Shown: positions 1 to 9,189, counted from the stretch's first letter. The stretch: DNA of 47,210 nt from UBA7916 sp036121365 (GCA_036121365.1 JAZAFR010000003.1:1-47210); one strand, 5' to 3'. A program made the numbers and translations. Notes: generated by a model not told the origin, from the sequence alone.

Positions 1-299
1 TTTCATTGTGTCGCCAGTGGGCTCTTTCATCTGAAAAAACAAATATAATTAATAAAATAAAAGATCTTATCATAAATATTAATCACACTTAATGAAATGT
101 TTTACATGCCAAGCAAATTGATCACATGATGTTTATTGTGAATACATAAAAAGTCAATGCATAATAATCTAGTAAACACCTAATCATATTAATTTTAAGT
201 AACAAAAAACCAATAAAAGTCACACAAACACGGTATTTAAAAAACAATACAATCTAATACAATAACAACACCATCAATTAACAAAAGGAGAGATTAATT
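1..299. other. Intergenic lead-in with possible start of a leftward gene
   Basis: Very A/T-rich DNA with no complete gene. On the minus strand an ATG at 30..28 opens a frame that runs off the left edge for about ten codons. No clear ribosome binding site precedes it, so a leftward gene start is only a possibility. The last 20 bases carry AAAGGAGAG, the ribosome binding site of the gene starting at 300. TACAAT-like hexamers lie at about 245-265, but I could not pair them with a convincing -35 box. Confidence 0.3.
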
Positions 300-1454
300 A
301 TGGAAACAGCATATGAAACATTTGAAGAAGACACTCAGTTTCGCATTTCTCAAGAACAAAAATACCAAATCATAGATGAAATCAGAAACAATAAAAGAGA
401 GTTGAGATTTCCAAGTGATTTTGAAAATGAACTCACAAGCATAAGAAATGAATTAACACAGAAAGAAACAGTGGGCATATTAGGCCTATCTAATCAAACC
501 CCTCAAATAATCAGAGCAGCAGGAGCAGCAAGCTTGCAGTCCATTGCATTATGTCTAGCCAGTGTACAGTTTGGAGCTACGCCTATAATGACCTATTACA
601 TTGGCGCAAATACATGGGGGCTCATAAAAGCACTCAAAAAAACCCATCAACAAAGTCGCAGTCAAGCAGCCCTTAACATCACCCACGACAACTGCACACC
701 ATCTGCATTCAGTCGATTTATACTGAATTTTTGTAAACAATCTTTATCACTCATGCCTATGGAAACTGCATTTTTAAACCTCACAGACGATCACTCAGCA
801 AATGTCTCTGGAGCAAACCTAATAATGGCAATGATTGACTATATATCCAGCTTAAGTCATGAAGGCATAAGTTCAGCCATCAGCGATCATATCAACATAT
901 CTGAAAAAACTTGTTTCACAACATTGGGAAAAAATGAATATATCACCGCAAATATTGATGAAGAAATACTTCAGCATTTCAAACATTCATTAAGAAAACT
1001 GGCTAGAATCGTTGACGATGAATTGCCTCCTAAAATTGAACAGGATAAATCAACATCATGGATAAAAAGAGGAATCCAAGGGTTAAGACGACTGGTTGAA
1101 CCACTGATGTTACCACTTAGAGCCATCACGCTACAGGGGGAGTTCAACCCTTTAAATAGTGAAATAGTAATACTTTCTGAATCCATAAACCAGGAACAAA
1201 GACACGCAGAAGAGCAAAGTAGAAAAAAGAAAAAACACATAAGAATCATGATAAGATCTGCAAAGGAACTATATCAAAGTCAAGAAGAAAGAAAGAAAGC
1301 AATGCTCATATCAAGAGAACACACTGAAATGATATCAAAACAACACGAGATCATACAAGCACAAGAAGACGAAATAGCAAGATTAAAACAACTCATGTCA
1401 GAACAGCAACCTATACATCAAATATCAGCAAACAGAATGGCAAGGCACCAATAA
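300..1454 (+). CDS. Hypothetical protein with hydrophobic patch and C-terminal coiled coil
   Basis: I do not recognise the family. The 384-residue product begins at an ATG preceded by AAAGGAGAG at good spacing. It has a charged N-terminus. A hydrophobic, Ala/Leu/Gly-rich stretch at about residues 68-110 could be a membrane hairpin. From about 295 onward it is a long charged helical region (RKKKK, repeated E/Q/K heptad-like spacing) that should form a coiled coil. The stop overlaps the next start by one base (TAATG), so the two genes are almost certainly co-translated. There is no signal peptide. The neighbouring J-domain-like protein and DUF4116-like protein suggest a lineage-specific host-interaction locus, but that is inference. 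Confidence 0.7.
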   Translation: METAYETFEEDTQFRISQEQKYQIIDEIRNNKRELRFPSDFENELTSIRNELTQKETVGILGLSNQTPQIIRAAGAASLQSIALCLASVQFGATPIMTYYIGANTWGLIKALKKTHQQSRSQAALNITHDNCTPSAFSRFILNFCKQSLSLMPMETAFLNLTDDHSANVSGANLIMAMIDYISSLSHEGISSAISDHINISEKTCFTTLGKNEYITANIDEEILQHFKHSLRKLARIVDDELPPKIEQDKSTSWIKRGIQGLRRLVEPLMLPLRAITLQGEFNPLNSEIVILSESINQEQRHAEEQSRKKKKHIRIMIRSAKELYQSQEERKKAMLISREHTEMISKQHEIIQAQEDEIARLKQLMSEQQPIHQISANRMARHQ

Positions 1455-2299
1455 TGGTCTATTTAATCACAATATTACTCATCATTTTATTAATAGGAGT
1501 TACTATGTACATCGAAAAAAAATCTATATGGAAAGCCATACAAGACTATCTGAACACATCACAAAAAAACAATCTAACAACCATGCAGTCAGATGATATT
1601 CAACATAAAAACCTAGAAACAATCAAATCCATAATTCTGAGACCATCAAATAAAACACGAGTCATTGCACCTGAACATAGACGAGCTTTTGATCAGCCAA
1701 GCATGATAGACTCATTTAGACAACGTATGTTCAATTGGCAAATCGAAAGACCCAATGTAAAAAAAGAATGGAGAAAAGCGCAAGCTTGGTGGCAAGATCT
1801 CTACGGGGAGTATGTTGACGAAAATGATCATATCAATCAAACAGAAACACATCACAATAACACACCTGTAAACATCACAGACTGGATAAAAAAAAACATC
1901 CCCTTCCAAACACAGCATACAAGCGGCAAACACACACAAGAAGTATACCATTTCATACAACATTGGAGTGAAAAAATCAAACAACTCAACAGTCAGCTCA
2001 TACAGGAACACAACGCACAAATCAAAAAATTACTACTTAGAGTACACCCAGACCGAAATGGCTGTAGTGAAGCATGTACAACGCTTGTAGAGTGGAAAGA
2101 AATAACCTCAGAGTTATTTAAAAAAACAAACGAAGAACAAGACCAAACAACCGATTTATTTTTACAACATACATCCAGAAGAGCAAGACCATGGCATATA
2201 TGGAGTCTCTATCTTGAAAATCAAACTCGAATCAACATACAAAAAGAAAAAAACACCACCCATGATTTAAACCAACAAACTGCTAAAACAAAACAATAA
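1454..2299 (+). CDS. Membrane-anchored J-domain-like protein
   Basis: This 281-residue protein begins with one strong hydrophobic segment (residues 2-19) followed by lysines, so it is probably anchored in the inner membrane with the rest cytoplasmic, or exported. At about residues 184-235 there is a helix-HPD-helix pattern (LLLRVHPDRNG, H198-P199-D200, then an Ala/Glu/Lys-rich helix) resembling the core of a DnaJ J-domain. In J-domains the HPD triad stimulates Hsp70 ATPase. No Gly/Phe region or zinc fingers are present, so this is not DnaJ itself. It overlaps the upstream gene by one base and follows it in the same operon. The in-frame sequence after its TAA still looks coding (see 2300-2392), so the C-terminus may be recently shortened. 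The J-like call rests on the short motif and predicted helices only. Confidence 0.6.
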   Translation: MVYLITILLIILLIGVTMYIEKKSIWKAIQDYLNTSQKNNLTTMQSDDIQHKNLETIKSIILRPSNKTRVIAPEHRRAFDQPSMIDSFRQRMFNWQIERPNVKKEWRKAQAWWQDLYGEYVDENDHINQTETHHNNTPVNITDWIKKNIPFQTQHTSGKHTQEVYHFIQHWSEKIKQLNSQLIQEHNAQIKKLLLRVHPDRNGCSEACTTLVEWKEITSELFKKTNEEQDQTTDLFLQHTSRRARPWHIWSLYLENQTRINIQKEKNTTHDLNQQTAKTKQ

Positions 2300-2392
2300 A
2301 TACATAAAAACGACGAGAGAATTCAATCACAAAAAGAAATCATAAAACGCATGCAACAAGAACTGAGAATCAGGAGCAACGATCCATTATAA
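2300..2392 (+). other. In-frame coding-like extension beyond the stop
   Basis: Directly after the TAA at 2297-2299 the same frame stays open for 30 codons to a second TAA at 2390-2392. The peptide is charged and helical (it includes QKEIIKRMQQELRIR), like the coiled-coil tail of the gene at 300-1454. This suggests a nonsense mutation that removed the last 30 residues. Readthrough is possible but there is no evidence for it. Confidence 0.4.
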
Positions 2393-2472
2393 AAATCATA
2401 CCAGCGAAATGATCTCAAATCGATAACCAATAGATGCAATTCAAACGAGCTCAAACAACAGTACTAAACAAA

Positions 2473-2501
2473 TTGACTCCACATCCATATTCATATATGT
2501 T
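2473..2501 (+). promoter_or_regulatory. Predicted sigma70-type promoter
   Basis: TTGACT (2473-2478) and TATGTT (2496-2501) are separated by 17 bases, about 25 bases upstream of the ATG at 2527. The -35 box is near consensus and the -10 box is weaker. It would separate the repeat-protein gene from the upstream two-gene unit. Confidence 0.5.
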
Positions 2502-2526
2502 ATAAAAAAATATAAATGGAATAATT

Positions 2527-5016
2527 ATGCCTTTTTCAAACGAGTCACTCCAACATTTAACACTTCAACACAATGGTTTAGAACTCAAAAATATCCGCTT
2601 GGAAGAACAAGATGGGCAATCGTGTAATACCGCTGTCTTGAATCACCCTTTTGCGCTCCAATATGTACGTGAAGATCTCATTACATATGAACTGTGCGTC
2701 CAGGCTGTATCAACACATGGAGCAACACTCGATTTCGTCCCACTAGAAAAATTCACTCAGGAACAACGCATAGCCTTATATAACTTGGCAGTTAAAAGTT
2801 TAGAAAACAAAGATGGCTGTGCCATTCAGTACATTTTAAAAGAAGACACAAATCACATTGATGACGAACTGTATGAAGAAGCTGTGCGCGATGACGCAAG
2901 AGCCATACAGTATATTCCCAAAGAAAAAATCTCACGTTCAATAATTAATATGGCTTTGAGCGATTCTGGAAAGTGGATAAAACATATCCCTCACAGCCTG
3001 CTGACTACAAAGGATTGGGAAACGGCAGTTCAAAATTATCCAGAGGCCATCTATGAAATTTCTTTAGAAAAAATGACTCTTAACCTTTATTATGAGGGAC
3101 TAAAAAATCAAAAATTGAGTTTCAATATACACATTCCAAAAAAACTCAAACACAACACCGAGATCCAGAAAGCAGCAGTGATAGGAAGTGGCTTTACCAT
3201 TGATGAAATCATACACATGAATGCTGGCACTAAAAGATCCAAACAAATAAAATATTTATCTTGGCAGGAAGACGATATTGCTCTTTGTCAACTGGCCATT
3301 GAACATCACCCAAATACATGTCAATGGATTCCCGCTGAAATTCTGATAAAACTACTAAAAAAACATCCCAACCTAATGAAAATGGCTTTCTCTGCTCAAG
3401 ATGATGCAGAAATCCATAGTCAAATTCCTGGAAAATCTATTATCAAAAATGGATTTAACATCGAGATCGCAAAAGAATTGGCAATACCAGACTATCTGGC
3501 ACGAGCATTTACAGAGAAAGAGCTGTCAACACAAGTGCGAGGCTTAACAGAAAAACAAAAACAAGACACCTTAGCGTATAAACAAGAGCATAAAAAAGAA
3601 CTTACCAAAGATCAAATTGATTCTGCACTACACTATGGAAAAATCTCACCAAGATTCCCAAAAGAAGAATTCACACCAAGTTTTTGCTTAAAAATGTCAA
3701 TAAAACATGGAAAATCATGGGAATGGGGACCAAATCAAGTCAGTCCAAATCACAACCAAGCAACACAAATGGCTACATTAGAAGACTTGTATACTCGGCA
3801 AGGCATACCTGAACGAACCACCTATACAGAATATCTAGATCTCGTCCAAAGACCAAGTAGAGAGCCGTCACTAAAAAAGGTTCCCTCACATTTCAAAACA
3901 AGAGATTTATGTAATCTAGCCGTTTCTGTCAACCCTAAGAATATACGGGACATCCCAAAAGAAAAGCAAACACCTCAACAACAACACATGGCATGCTCAA
4001 ACAATCCATTCTATATAGAACATATGCCAGAAGACCAAGACAGAAGTGCTCATATGAGTAGTGCAGTCATAGAAAATGGCGCTATACTAGAAGATATTCA
4101 ACGCAGGCATTTATGTGGTTCATCTCCAGTCATGGAAATTTTTTCTGTATGCAGCTGGCCTTATGCCGTTTCAAGACTACCAAGCATAGATCAACCAGGA
4201 AGAACACCCGATTCAATAACACAAGCACTGGACTTAATAGCAGTTCTATCTTACCCATTGATATTTAGTGAAATTCCAAAAAAAAGATACACAATACCGC
4301 TTTTAAAACTCAAAGCCTGTATGTCGAAAGAGGAAACGTTTGAGATCAGAAAAGATCAAAGAATAATAAAAAAATCAGACGGATCATATTATACAGCTAC
4401 CGAAACAACCATTGGCGGATTTACTAAAACAAGCGCGATGGAGAAATTAGAAGACTACACGCCACAATACGAATCTGACTCTAGCGAATTTGACTCAGAG
4501 GAAGAGCGTGAAAACAGCACTGAATTGACACCACAAATCACATCTGTGAGGTTAATTGAAGTAGCAGTTAACACAATATCCAGACCAAAGACTCACTCAG
4601 CACGTCAACAAGTAAAAGAACGGATCATATATCTAATAGGATCAACAATATTTTGGAATCAGCAATTGATGAGTAAAATCATAAACAAGCTAAATGACGC
4701 TCTTATTCTAAACTTAGGGCATTTCAGAAAAGCTTGGTTTACTGGCAACAGAGAGAGTCTGCTTTCTCTCATGATGAAAGCCTATCCTGGAATGGAAAAC
4801 ATCAGTGAAGTATCCGAACTATCTAAACAAAAAAACCATCTGAAGCAATACAAAGAAATCTATCAAATATTCCATCCCGTGGTAACTGGTGGCAAGAAAA
4901 CATCTGATCTACCACCATCATTTCTGGCACAGCAGTCTATTTTTGGAAATCGAGTTCTAAAAGAACAGATCATGTCATATTTAACAAACTACCACGCAAC
5001 CATTGGAAAAACATAA
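2527..5016 (+). CDS. Large repeat protein, DUF4116-like
   Basis: This 829-residue cytoplasmic-type protein has no signal peptide or membrane segment. The N-terminal two thirds consist of degenerate repeats of roughly 30-45 residues with the pattern A-V-x(4-6)-A-I-x-x-I-P-x-E/K (for example EAVRDDARAIQYIPKEKI and LAVSVNPKNIRDIPKEK). This resembles DUF4116 repeats, which are frequent in large proteins of amoeba-associated and intracellular bacteria. The last ~250 residues lack the repeats and include an acidic Ser/Glu stretch at about 650-670. A promoter lies just upstream and no gene follows closely, so it is probably monocistronic. An effector or scaffold role is inferred from context. Other helical repeat families remain possible. 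Confidence 0.65.
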   Translation: MPFSNESLQHLTLQHNGLELKNIRLEEQDGQSCNTAVLNHPFALQYVREDLITYELCVQAVSTHGATLDFVPLEKFTQEQRIALYNLAVKSLENKDGCAIQYILKEDTNHIDDELYEEAVRDDARAIQYIPKEKISRSIINMALSDSGKWIKHIPHSLLTTKDWETAVQNYPEAIYEISLEKMTLNLYYEGLKNQKLSFNIHIPKKLKHNTEIQKAAVIGSGFTIDEIIHMNAGTKRSKQIKYLSWQEDDIALCQLAIEHHPNTCQWIPAEILIKLLKKHPNLMKMAFSAQDDAEIHSQIPGKSIIKNGFNIEIAKELAIPDYLARAFTEKELSTQVRGLTEKQKQDTLAYKQEHKKELTKDQIDSALHYGKISPRFPKEEFTPSFCLKMSIKHGKSWEWGPNQVSPNHNQATQMATLEDLYTRQGIPERTTYTEYLDLVQRPSREPSLKKVPSHFKTRDLCNLAVSVNPKNIRDIPKEKQTPQQQHMACSNNPFYIEHMPEDQDRSAHMSSAVIENGAILEDIQRRHLCGSSPVMEIFSVCSWPYAVSRLPSIDQPGRTPDSITQALDLIAVLSYPLIFSEIPKKRYTIPLLKLKACMSKEETFEIRKDQRIIKKSDGSYYTATETTIGGFTKTSAMEKLEDYTPQYESDSSEFDSEEERENSTELTPQITSVRLIEVAVNTISRPKTHSARQQVKERIIYLIGSTIFWNQQLMSKIINKLNDALILNLGHFRKAWFTGNRESLLSLMMKAYPGMENISEVSELSKQKNHLKQYKEIYQIFHPVVTGGKKTSDLPPSFLAQQSIFGNRVLKEQIMSYLTNYHATIGKT

Positions 5017-5027
5017 CTATAATCTGC

Positions 5028-5209
5028 AACTCAATATTAAATAGTCAAGAGCATAGAATCTTCTGGAAAGCTCGCATCGATATCAAACTGAATATTGTCT
5101 TTTGCAAAAAAACAACAAATCAAAGTTAAAAACTTCCCGAACAATAAACAATATCACGATGCAAACCATGAACTGATACAATCTAGGCTGACAGAACTCA
5201 CAAAGTTTT
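5028..5209 (+). pseudogene. Decayed gene remnant with a frameshift in a poly-A run
   Basis: The gap after the repeat protein contains two coding-like frames that join at an A7 run near 5105. Upstream, the frame reads an amphipathic peptide (SQEHRIFWKARIDIKLN). After a one-base shift it continues as a lysine/asparagine-rich tail ending in LTELTKF at a TAA (5207-5209). Neither part has its own start signal. The pattern fits the 3' end of a gene broken by an indel in the A run. I cannot name its parent. Composition-biased noise is the alternative. Confidence 0.35.
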
Positions 5210-5282
5210 AACCAGTCACATCGTCATGGCAAAAAAATCATGCCCATAAAAATGACAAAACAAGGAAAGTCTAAAAATACAC

Positions 5283-5311
5283 TTGCTCTAAAAGGAATTG
5301 TATCTTAATAT
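5283..5311 (+). promoter_or_regulatory. Predicted promoter for the aminotransferase-like gene
   Basis: TTGCTC (5283-5288) and TAATAT (5306-5311) have a 17-base spacer, 26 bases upstream of the GTG start at 5338. The AAGGA ribosome binding site lies between the -10 box and the start. Confidence 0.45.
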
Positions 5312-5337
5312 AAAATATTCCATTTGTTAAGGACATT

Positions 5338-6657
5338 GTGAAAAGAAGCACAGTTTGCAATTCAATCGAAGGACAAACAAACGCAAAAAACACTGACTTC
5401 TGTAATACAAGCATTCAAAAGTCAGCGGGATCACGTCTCTATGATGATAAAGGCCATGCCTACATAGACTTATCGTCTCAAACACTTTATAACCTACTCG
5501 GACACAACATCAGTGAAATACAAGAAGGGATAAAAACACATCTATCAAAATCACAAGAAACATCATCACTCCCATACGAAAATCAAATGACACAAAATCT
5601 ATGTGAACGAATTCAACAGGAATTGCCTAGGAGAGAACAATGGAATATCGAATTTTTAGAATCAGATACCAATGCAATAGACAAAGCATTGCTCACAGCT
5701 TTTCAATATTGGCATAGTAAGAGAGAAACCGATAGAGAGATGATTTTGACATTTGCCCATGCACACCATGGAGACATACTCAGCAGCATGAATTTCAATG
5801 CCAGCTTTGACAATCACAATCATTTCCAGAACTTCCTAATTCCAACTGAGTATATCCCCTACCCTAGCACCTGGCATCTTGACAACAAGGTTGACCTAAA
5901 AGAAAAACTGGCACTAGATAGACTAGAAGAAATCCTCAAAGAAAACCATACAAGATGTGCTGCATTGATCATGGAACCATTGCTACAATCAAAAAATGGC
6001 ATGCAAGCATGCAGACCCAGTTTCATCAATAAAGTCATTGAAACTGTTAAAAAATATAATTTATTAACCATATCCGATGAACGTTATTTATCCCCAGCTC
6101 GATCTGGACGCTTTTTTGTAAGTCAGTTTCTCAATACAACACCAGATATGATCATCATTGGTAGTGGCTTAACCAACAATGTTGTTCCCATGGGAACGCT
6201 CATCACAACCGACAAAATACAAGCTCAACTACTAAAATCAGAAATACCCAACACATCAAAAAACATCAATCGCATTGCATGCATAGCCGCATCCAAAACC
6301 ATTGATATTTTACAGAAAAAAACCAATATCCCACATGTCAATAAATTGCAAGAAACCCATATGAAAAGACTGAATAGATTGCATAAACAACCAATCGTCG
6401 AGCACATTCGAGACTTAGGATCCATTGGCGCATTTGACATCATCTGTGAAGACCGGAGTAAACAAAAACAATTGATAGAATGGATCTACAGCAACTGTAC
6501 AAAAAGAAACCTCCTCATACAAAAACATGATAAAAGCATATGCCTATCTCCTCCTTTATGTTTATCCATCAAAGATCTCAACCAATGTTATGATTTAATT
6601 GAGGACATTATGCAAAACATACCATTAAAATATATCACGAGCTGTATCAGCACATAA
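5338..6657 (+). CDS. Class III aminotransferase homologue lacking the PLP lysine
   Basis: The 439-residue protein has the fold-type I, class III aminotransferase layout seen in HemL and ArgD. The conserved Asp that contacts the pyridine nitrogen is present in SDERY (D247), followed by a degenerate RSGRFF segment. The strand that normally carries the Schiff-base lysine (PD-x-x-x-x-G/A-K) reads PDMIIIGSGL here, with Ser276 (AGT) in place of Lys. The phosphate-binding segment normally reading SGTEA is ESDTNA. Covalent PLP catalysis by the known mechanism is therefore not expected, so a pseudoenzyme, binding or regulatory role is likely. The GTG start has AAGGA six bases upstream and a promoter. 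The double ATP-grasp gene begins 61 bases downstream, suggesting a joint role. I do not assign hemL or argD. Confidence 0.75.
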   Translation: MKRSTVCNSIEGQTNAKNTDFCNTSIQKSAGSRLYDDKGHAYIDLSSQTLYNLLGHNISEIQEGIKTHLSKSQETSSLPYENQMTQNLCERIQQELPRREQWNIEFLESDTNAIDKALLTAFQYWHSKRETDREMILTFAHAHHGDILSSMNFNASFDNHNHFQNFLIPTEYIPYPSTWHLDNKVDLKEKLALDRLEEILKENHTRCAALIMEPLLQSKNGMQACRPSFINKVIETVKKYNLLTISDERYLSPARSGRFFVSQFLNTTPDMIIIGSGLTNNVVPMGTLITTDKIQAQLLKSEIPNTSKNINRIACIAASKTIDILQKKTNIPHVNKLQETHMKRLNRLHKQPIVEHIRDLGSIGAFDIICEDRSKQKQLIEWIYSNCTKRNLLIQKHDKSICLSPPLCLSIKDLNQCYDLIEDIMQNIPLKYITSCIST

Positions 6658-6718
6658 TCCACCATATGTATTTACAGAAAATCAAAAACATGCTACTTTA
6701 CTTTTATTTAATTTTAGT

Positions 6719-9109
6719 ATGTATACGATAGGAATTATTTGTGCAGGGCCCAGTAATGAAAGAGGCATCTCTTTAAATTCAGCAAGAACACTACAAGACC
6801 ACTTAGACACAGAACAAACACAAACAAAAATATATTTTGTCGATCAAGATCTCAATTTTTTTCTAATCAATAGCAGCAATCTATATTCGAACACCCCCAG
6901 TGACTTTGACTTTAAAATCAAAGACATTGCACAACCAATTTCACAAGAAGAACTCAGCAAAGAGCTACAAAGCTGTGATATTTTATTTCCTGTCATACAC
7001 GGCCCCTTTGGAGAAGATGGCACATTACAAGCACGATTAGAAGAGGCAAATGTCCCATTTGTAGGCAGTCAAAGCCAGGCCTGTATTAATGCCTATCTAA
7101 AGGACAACGCACAAGACCAACTCAAAAAAAATGGATTTCCAACCATTGGCCATTTGAATATTGATAAAGACACCACAGAAGAACAGATTCAAGAGTTTTG
7201 GAAAACACATTGTCCAAATGACGCAATCATCAAACCAACCAATTCAGGATCTTCCATAGACGTCATCAAACTGAGCTCCATTGAGGAACTGAGAGACCAA
7301 AAGAAACAGCTCCTAAAAAACCATAATTCATTACAGTTGCAACCTTTTTGCACTTTGACTGAAATCACAATGATAGTAATCACCAACAAAAGCCAACAAC
7401 CAGTGGCATTATTGCCCACAGAAACTCGATTACAAATCACCAAAACAGGTATATTCGACTACAGAAGTAAATACTTACCCACCAATGCTTGTAGACATCA
7501 CACCCCTGCAAGAATAAATGATGCAGACCTACTCAAAGTACGAAAACAAGCAGAAGATATTTTCAAACAGTTCAATCTAAAGGATTTCGCAAGACTGGAC
7601 GGATGGGTCTGTCCTGAAAAAGGATTCATTTGCTGTGACATTAATATCATCAGTGGCTTTGAAGAAAATAGCTTTCTATTTAAACAAGCGAGCACTTGTG
7701 GTATGAACCACCAAGAAACCATCACTAAAATTTTAGAAAGTGCCAGTCACAGACAAAATACATCATTGCCCTCAGTCAACAAAAAACAAGAATCATACAA
7801 AAAACCTATCTTTGTCATATTCGGCGGAGCAAGCTCTGAACGACAGGTATCTTTAATGTCAGGAAGAAACATTTGGTTCAAATTGGAAAATTCAAAACAA
7901 TTTAAACCCATCCCTTTTTTCATGGACAAAGAGCATAGGGTATGGCAGTTGCCTTATGGTTTATTTTTACACCATACTGTGGAAGAGATATCTGATGACA
8001 TTGAGACATATACAGAAAAAAGTGTAGCAGTCCAAGAGGTCATTGCTGACATTCAACAAGCATTGAATATCAGTGCCTTGCCCATAAACAAACCGAAGTC
8101 CATGGACATACAAACATGGATACAACTTGCCAAACAACAAAATGCTTCTGTACTATTAGGATTACATGGCGGAATAGGAGAAAATGGCACATTACAAAAA
8201 GAGTTGAGCAAGCACAACATTCCTTTTAATGGCAGTGAGCAATACAGTGCAGAACTGTGTATGGATAAAAATCAAACCATACAGGCCATACAGGCTTTAT
8301 CACATCCGGACATACTGTCACAAAAACAACATGTACTGACCATAAAAGATTTAGAACACATACATACATCTAGCCACACTGAAGCGGCTAAAATATGGCA
8401 AGAAACCATAAATGATTCTAGCTCTGACAATACAATGATCATAAAACCACTGTCTGATGGCTGCTCATCTGGAATTGTGTGCTTAAGAAATGAAGCAGAT
8501 TTAAAAACGTATGCAGCAATGATCATATCAAACAAAAAACAGGCCGATGCGCACACATTTTACAATCAACCAACGCCCATAGAGCTACCTACGCATAGTC
8601 ATGCATTCTTAATTGAAGACTATATACAAACTGATACCATCAAAGTAAACAGTGCAGAATTGGAATACCAGCAAGAATTGGGCTGGCATGAACTAACCAT
8701 TGTAGTCAGAGAGAAAAAAGGCACCTACCAAGCATACAACCCAAGCATTACAGTTAAAGAGCATGCGGTTTTGAGTGTTGAAGAAAAATTTCAAGGCGGA
8801 ACAGGCATTAACTTAACCCCTCCTCCTGAAAAAATCATCAGCAAAAATCAGTGTGATCACATAAAATCCTTATCGTGCAGCATAGCCAAGCAACTCAATA
8901 TTAAACAATATGCCCGACTGGACATCTTCTACAATACCATTAAAAGCAAGATACAGCTCATTGAAGCCAATACGCTTCCAGCGCTCACCCCATCCACCGT
9001 ATTATTCCAGCAAGCATTGGCAGAAACACCACCCATTCATCCAAGAGAGTTTCTAGAAACACTCATTCTTGAAAGAATAGAAAAAAGAGAGACAGAAACA
9101 GTCACATAA
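6719..9109 (+). CDS. Tandem D-Ala-D-Ala-ligase-like ATP-grasp protein
   Basis: This 796-residue protein contains two Ddl-like modules, against roughly 310-370 residues for one Ddl. Module 1 (about 1-345) has HGPFGEDGTLQ, KPTNSGSS, the omega-loop DYRSKY and ARLDG, but the metal-ligand motif is DINIISG where E-x-N-T-x-P-G is usual. Module 2 (about 357-796) has FGGASSERQVS, LHGGIGENGTLQ, MDK, KPLSDGCSSG, an omega-loop EKFQGGTGINLTPPP, ARLD and IEANTLPA, so its metal site looks intact. It probably makes an ATP-dependent amide or peptide bond, with either both modules active or module 1 regulatory. D-Ala-D-Ala is only one possible product. The ATG at 6719 has no recognisable Shine-Dalgarno sequence. 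The gene follows the pseudo-aminotransferase and is convergent with 9190-10149. Confidence 0.8.
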   Translation: MYTIGIICAGPSNERGISLNSARTLQDHLDTEQTQTKIYFVDQDLNFFLINSSNLYSNTPSDFDFKIKDIAQPISQEELSKELQSCDILFPVIHGPFGEDGTLQARLEEANVPFVGSQSQACINAYLKDNAQDQLKKNGFPTIGHLNIDKDTTEEQIQEFWKTHCPNDAIIKPTNSGSSIDVIKLSSIEELRDQKKQLLKNHNSLQLQPFCTLTEITMIVITNKSQQPVALLPTETRLQITKTGIFDYRSKYLPTNACRHHTPARINDADLLKVRKQAEDIFKQFNLKDFARLDGWVCPEKGFICCDINIISGFEENSFLFKQASTCGMNHQETITKILESASHRQNTSLPSVNKKQESYKKPIFVIFGGASSERQVSLMSGRNIWFKLENSKQFKPIPFFMDKEHRVWQLPYGLFLHHTVEEISDDIETYTEKSVAVQEVIADIQQALNISALPINKPKSMDIQTWIQLAKQQNASVLLGLHGGIGENGTLQKELSKHNIPFNGSEQYSAELCMDKNQTIQAIQALSHPDILSQKQHVLTIKDLEHIHTSSHTEAAKIWQETINDSSSDNTMIIKPLSDGCSSGIVCLRNEADLKTYAAMIISNKKQADAHTFYNQPTPIELPTHSHAFLIEDYIQTDTIKVNSAELEYQQELGWHELTIVVREKKGTYQAYNPSITVKEHAVLSVEEKFQGGTGINLTPPPEKIISKNQCDHIKSLSCSIAKQLNIKQYARLDIFYNTIKSKIQLIEANTLPALTPSTVLFQQALAETPPIHPREFLETLILERIEKRETETVT

Positions 9110-9189
9110 ACGGAAAATCCAACACTCTATTGCCCATTGTCTCACAATAGGATAAAGAAAAGATCAATCTGAGCTTTCAAACAAACAGA

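Noticed and set aside
5338..6657. Naming the gene hemL (glutamate-1-semialdehyde aminomutase) or argD
   Set aside because: The overall fold fits, but the catalytic lysine and the phosphate-binding motif are changed, so a functional name would mislead.
6719..9109. Naming the gene ddl
   Set aside because: There are two modules of differing subtype and no evidence on substrate; a canonical ddl may lie elsewhere.
9115..9165. Possible bidirectional terminator between the convergent genes at 9109 and 9190
   Set aside because: CTATTG and CAATAG can pair, but the stem is only six A/T-rich pairs with a long loop and no T run on either side.
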